NCBI RefSeq assembly: GCF_014692515.1
Contig: NZ_JACOIK010000001.1
Location: 1-64,000, forward strand
From: Sphingobacterium micropteri
GTDB lineage: Bacteria; Bacteroidota; Bacteroidia; Sphingobacteriales; Sphingobacteriaceae
Direction: 5' to 3'
Length of the DNA: 64,000 nt
A program made the translations under genes and the position numbers. Below the pieces are notes generated by a model that saw nothing but the letters and a program-made list of their open reading frames with translations, ran no database searches and was not told the DNA's origin. Shown here piece after piece: positions 61,678-64,000 of this stretch (position 1 is the first letter of the stretch; every line of letters begins with the position of its first letter).

Positions 61678-62952
61678 ATGTTGAACGCGGAATCAAAAAA
61701 TAAGGGAACAGTAATCATTATTGGAGCTGGGATAGCGGGTTTATCTTCGGCTTTTTATTTGGTACAGGAAGGCTGGAAAGTGGTTGTATTGGAACAAAAT
61801 ACATTAGATAATAGTTGCTCTTACGGGAATGCCGGAATGATTGTGCCGAGCCATTTCACGCCGTTAGCTGCTCCGGGAGTTGTGGCACAAGGTATCCGGT
61901 GGATGTTTAATAAAAAAAGTCCTTTTTATGTACGCCCTAGTTTAAGCTGGAACCTGTTGCGTTGGGGAGTGAATTTCTTAAAGTATGCGAATAAGCAACA
62001 TGTAGATAAACATGTCGAGATTTTGCGTGATGTAAACCTGTATAGTAGCGGTTTATATGACGAATTGGCAAAAATGCCGGGATTCGATTTTGAATTGGAA
62101 CAGAACGGAATTATGTTGCTTTATAAGACCAAAGAGGTGCAACATGAGGAAATAGAACTTGCCAAGCGTGCACAGGATTTGCAGTTGGATGTAGAAATCT
62201 TGGATACAGAAGCGATACAAGCATTAGAGCCTCAGATGAAATTGGATGTGTTGGGTGGAGCATTCTATAAATGTGACGGGAAATTGTATCCACAAAAACT
62301 TATGAAACAACTGATTGCCTATTTAAAAGACGCTGGTGTAGAATTTCATGAGCAAACGACCGTTACGAAGTTCCTGCTCAGCGGACAGAAAATAAAAGAA
62401 GTAAATACGACCAAAGGCAATTTCGCTGCGGATGAGGTGGTACTTGCAACGGGAGCAGATATTTCTAAATTGGCCGCGAAACTTGGTGTGAAAATACCGA
62501 TTATGCCCGGAAAAGGATATTCCTTTATGTATACCCCCTCGGAAAGCCATCGTCTTCGACACGCCGCGCTTTTGTTAGAAGCGCGTGTTGCGGTCACACC
62601 CATGGCGGGACAAATTCGGTTCAGTGGAACGATGGAATTGGGGTCGACAAATGATATAATATATAGAAATAGGGTACAAGGTATTGTGGAATCTATTCCG
62701 AAATATTTCCCAGATTTGAACGTGGCATATCCCGAAGATAACGTCTGGTTCGGATATCGACCTTGTTCTCCTGATGGCATACCTTATTTAGGCCGGCTAA
62801 GTAAAATCTCAAATGTGACGGTTGCCGGAGGAGCAGGTATGATGGGGTTGAGTGTAGGTCCGGCATTCGGAAAGATTGTCGCCGATACGCTGGCGAACCG
62901 ATCACCGCAAATAAAAATCGAGACGTTTAAACCAGATAGGTTTTCTCCATAA
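61678..62952 (+). CDS. FAD-dependent D-amino-acid oxidoreductase (D-hydroxyproline dehydrogenase type)
   Basis: A 424-residue DadA-like flavoprotein. The dinucleotide-binding GAGIAGLSSAFYLVQEGWKV (residues 16-35) is near the N-terminus, a second FAD segment around GAFYKCDGKLYPQKLMKQLI, and the closing WFGYRPCSPDGIPYLGRLSK with GGAGMMGLSVGPAFG. In this operon it should oxidise cis-4-hydroxy-D-proline to the pyrroline form used by the deaminase. D-proline or general D-amino acids are alternatives. It follows the epimerase after 19 bases. Confidence 0.85.
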   Translation: MLNAESKNKGTVIIIGAGIAGLSSAFYLVQEGWKVVVLEQNTLDNSCSYGNAGMIVPSHFTPLAAPGVVAQGIRWMFNKKSPFYVRPSLSWNLLRWGVNFLKYANKQHVDKHVEILRDVNLYSSGLYDELAKMPGFDFELEQNGIMLLYKTKEVQHEEIELAKRAQDLQLDVEILDTEAIQALEPQMKLDVLGGAFYKCDGKLYPQKLMKQLIAYLKDAGVEFHEQTTVTKFLLSGQKIKEVNTTKGNFAADEVVLATGADISKLAAKLGVKIPIMPGKGYSFMYTPSESHRLRHAALLLEARVAVTPMAGQIRFSGTMELGSTNDIIYRNRVQGIVESIPKYFPDLNVAYPEDNVWFGYRPCSPDGIPYLGRLSKISNVTVAGGAGMMGLSVGPAFGKIVADTLANRSPQIKIETFKPDRFSP

Positions 62953-62973
62953 TAAGACGTAAATCCCTAAAAT

Positions 62974-64000
62974 ATGATGATATCAATAAACGTAACCAAG
63001 ACGATGGCCTGCCTATCGTTCGTATTCTTTTCAACCATGATCAGTGCCCAAAAACAAAATCTATACAATCATACCACACCTATTGAACCGCTTGTTATAC
63101 AATATGGTCATGATGTACAGGCAATAAACTATTTTTACGGTCCTATGCCCAAAGACTGGGGCACTCAGCGGGCGACCGCTTCTCCGGAGCAGCTGCAACG
63201 CTTGGCGGAATTAGACCAATCGTATTTGGAGAAACTGAAAGCTTTTCCATATGACCTGCTGGAAACAAACGGGCAGGTAGATTATATTCTGCTGAATCGG
63301 AAGATAAAACAAAATATAGAGAAACTACAGGACGAGAAAAAGCAGTATATGCAATTAGGACGTTATTTCCCATTTGCAGAAGATATTTACGACTTGGAGA
63401 AGAAGAGAAGAAGAGGTGTCCCGATTAACGGAGAAGAAGTCGCCGGAAAACTAAACGCTATCACTAAAAAAATAGAACAAACAGAAAAAAGCGTTGCATA
63501 CGATACCTCATTGACGTTTGAGGATGTGGCGTTCTTAAACCAGGTGCTGGAATCGCTAAAACTTAGATTGAGTAGCGTGTACGATTTTTATAACGGTTAT
63601 GATCCGATGTTCACTTGGTGGGTACCGCAACCGTACAAGCAGCTTTCTGAAAAATTGGATCAATATACAGCGGTATTGAACGGGTCGGTAGAACGTCAAG
63701 TTTTTGATGACGGTAGCCAGATAGGTGGCAATCCTATCGGACGGGAAGCGTTAAACAAACAACTAAGAGACGAGATGATAGTTTACACGGCAGATGAACT
63801 GTTACGCTTGGCTGATCAAGAATTTGCATGGTGTCAGGCAGAGCTATTAAAAGCATCTCGGGAAATGGGGTTTGGAGACGACTGGAAAGCTGCGCAAGAG
63901 AAATTGAAAGATGCATACGTTTCCCCAGGCCAACAACCAGAACTGATCTTGAAGCTATACAACGCCGCACAGGAATTTATTCGGGAGCACGATTTAATGG
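62974..64000 (+). CDS. DUF885-family secreted protein, C-terminus cut by the window edge
   Basis: The frame opens with an ATG at 62974, 21 bases after the preceding stop, and runs to the window end (about 342 codons seen). The N-terminus looks exported (hydrophobic CLSFVFFSTMISAQKQ). Visible conserved blocks are FPYDLLETNGQVDYILLNRK and YFPFAEDIYDLEKKRRRGVP near residues 90-145, and WWVPQPYKQLSEKLDQYTAV near 210. This matches the DUF885 family, many members of which have a peptidase-like fold. The later part, where a zinc motif could lie, is outside the window. In this operon it may release hydroxyproline from collagen-like peptides (inference). Confidence 0.78.
   Translation, partial: MMISINVTKTMACLSFVFFSTMISAQKQNLYNHTTPIEPLVIQYGHDVQAINYFYGPMPKDWGTQRATASPEQLQRLAELDQSYLEKLKAFPYDLLETNGQVDYILLNRKIKQNIEKLQDEKKQYMQLGRYFPFAEDIYDLEKKRRRGVPINGEEVAGKLNAITKKIEQTEKSVAYDTSLTFEDVAFLNQVLESLKLRLSSVYDFYNGYDPMFTWWVPQPYKQLSEKLDQYTAVLNGSVERQVFDDGSQIGGNPIGREALNKQLRDEMIVYTADELLRLADQEFAWCQAELLKASREMGFGDDWKAAQEKLKDAYVSPGQQPELILKLYNAAQEFIREHDLM

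Noticed and set aside
1..64000. CRISPR array, phage or IS element
   Set aside because: No regularly spaced repeats, transposase, integrase or phage gene was seen.

Overview
The window looks like chromosomal DNA of a Bacteroidota bacterium, most likely of the Sphingobacteriaceae type (Sphingobacterium, Olivibacter, Pedobacter and relatives). Supporting signs are the promoter style (TAnnTTTG at -7, with a TTG/TTTG about 19-20 bp upstream), a SusC/SusD pair, type IX secretion and gliding genes (gldL, gldM, gldN, gldK), a BT_3928-type DoxX protein, DUF1599, DUF3943 and a Bacteroidota-type LptD. The genus is an inference. No phage, integrase, insertion sequence or CRISPR array was seen.

Layout. 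1-420: the 3' end of a 23S rRNA gene, a 5S rRNA gene and a terminator. 576-6633: sucD, a SpoU RNA methyltransferase, rpsT, a DUF1080 lipoprotein with an AraC regulator, an acetate/succinate CoA-transferase and a small beta-barrel. 6768-9972 (minus): a compact operon DUF1599, DoxX-like, shikimate kinase, glycerophosphodiesterase. 10320-13220 (plus): a HipA-like kinase/DUF3037 pair behind a repeat-rich leader, then serine acetyltransferase and cysteine synthase (cysteine synthesis). 13260-17625: a two-repeat secreted protein, a DUF3943 protein, a GNAT acetyltransferase, trigger factor and tRNA-Leu(TAG). 17827-20236: a membrane protein, a winged-helix regulator and CreD. 20246-20582 is a non-coding run of hairpins before an S9 peptidase. 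22727-28742: envelope genes (MlaD, amidase, LptD) and cinA. 29041-36642: an E2 acyltransferase, a small coiled-coil protein, an aminotransferase, a MATE exporter, TatA and Tex. 36677-41568: SusD/SusC. 41761-47464: a small conserved protein, a TamB-like giant and tsaD. 47544-54261: TonB and the split type IX secretion motor locus. 54424-57141: a large DUF5695 protein. 57331-64000: an AraC regulator followed by a hydroxyproline-catabolism operon that ends in a DUF885 gene cut by the window edge.

How genes work together. GldL/GldM form the inner-membrane motor and GldK/GldN the periplasmic/outer-membrane ring of type IX secretion. Here the two pairs face each other across a shared terminator instead of lying in the usual single K-L-M-N operon. 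LptD, MlaD, TamB, TonB and SusCD make the middle of the window strongly envelope-oriented. The last operon encodes a full route from trans-4-hydroxyproline to 2-oxoglutarate: epimerase, D-amino-acid oxidoreductase, deaminase and semialdehyde dehydrogenase. A DUF885 protein with an apparent signal peptide follows and may supply substrate.

The most unusual items are the HipA-like kinase/DUF3037 pair with its structured leader, the hairpin array at 20.2-20.6 kb, the convergent gldLM/gldNK arrangement, the duplicated N-terminal domain in SusC, and a tamB gene whose natural N-terminus has no ATG or GTG codon.
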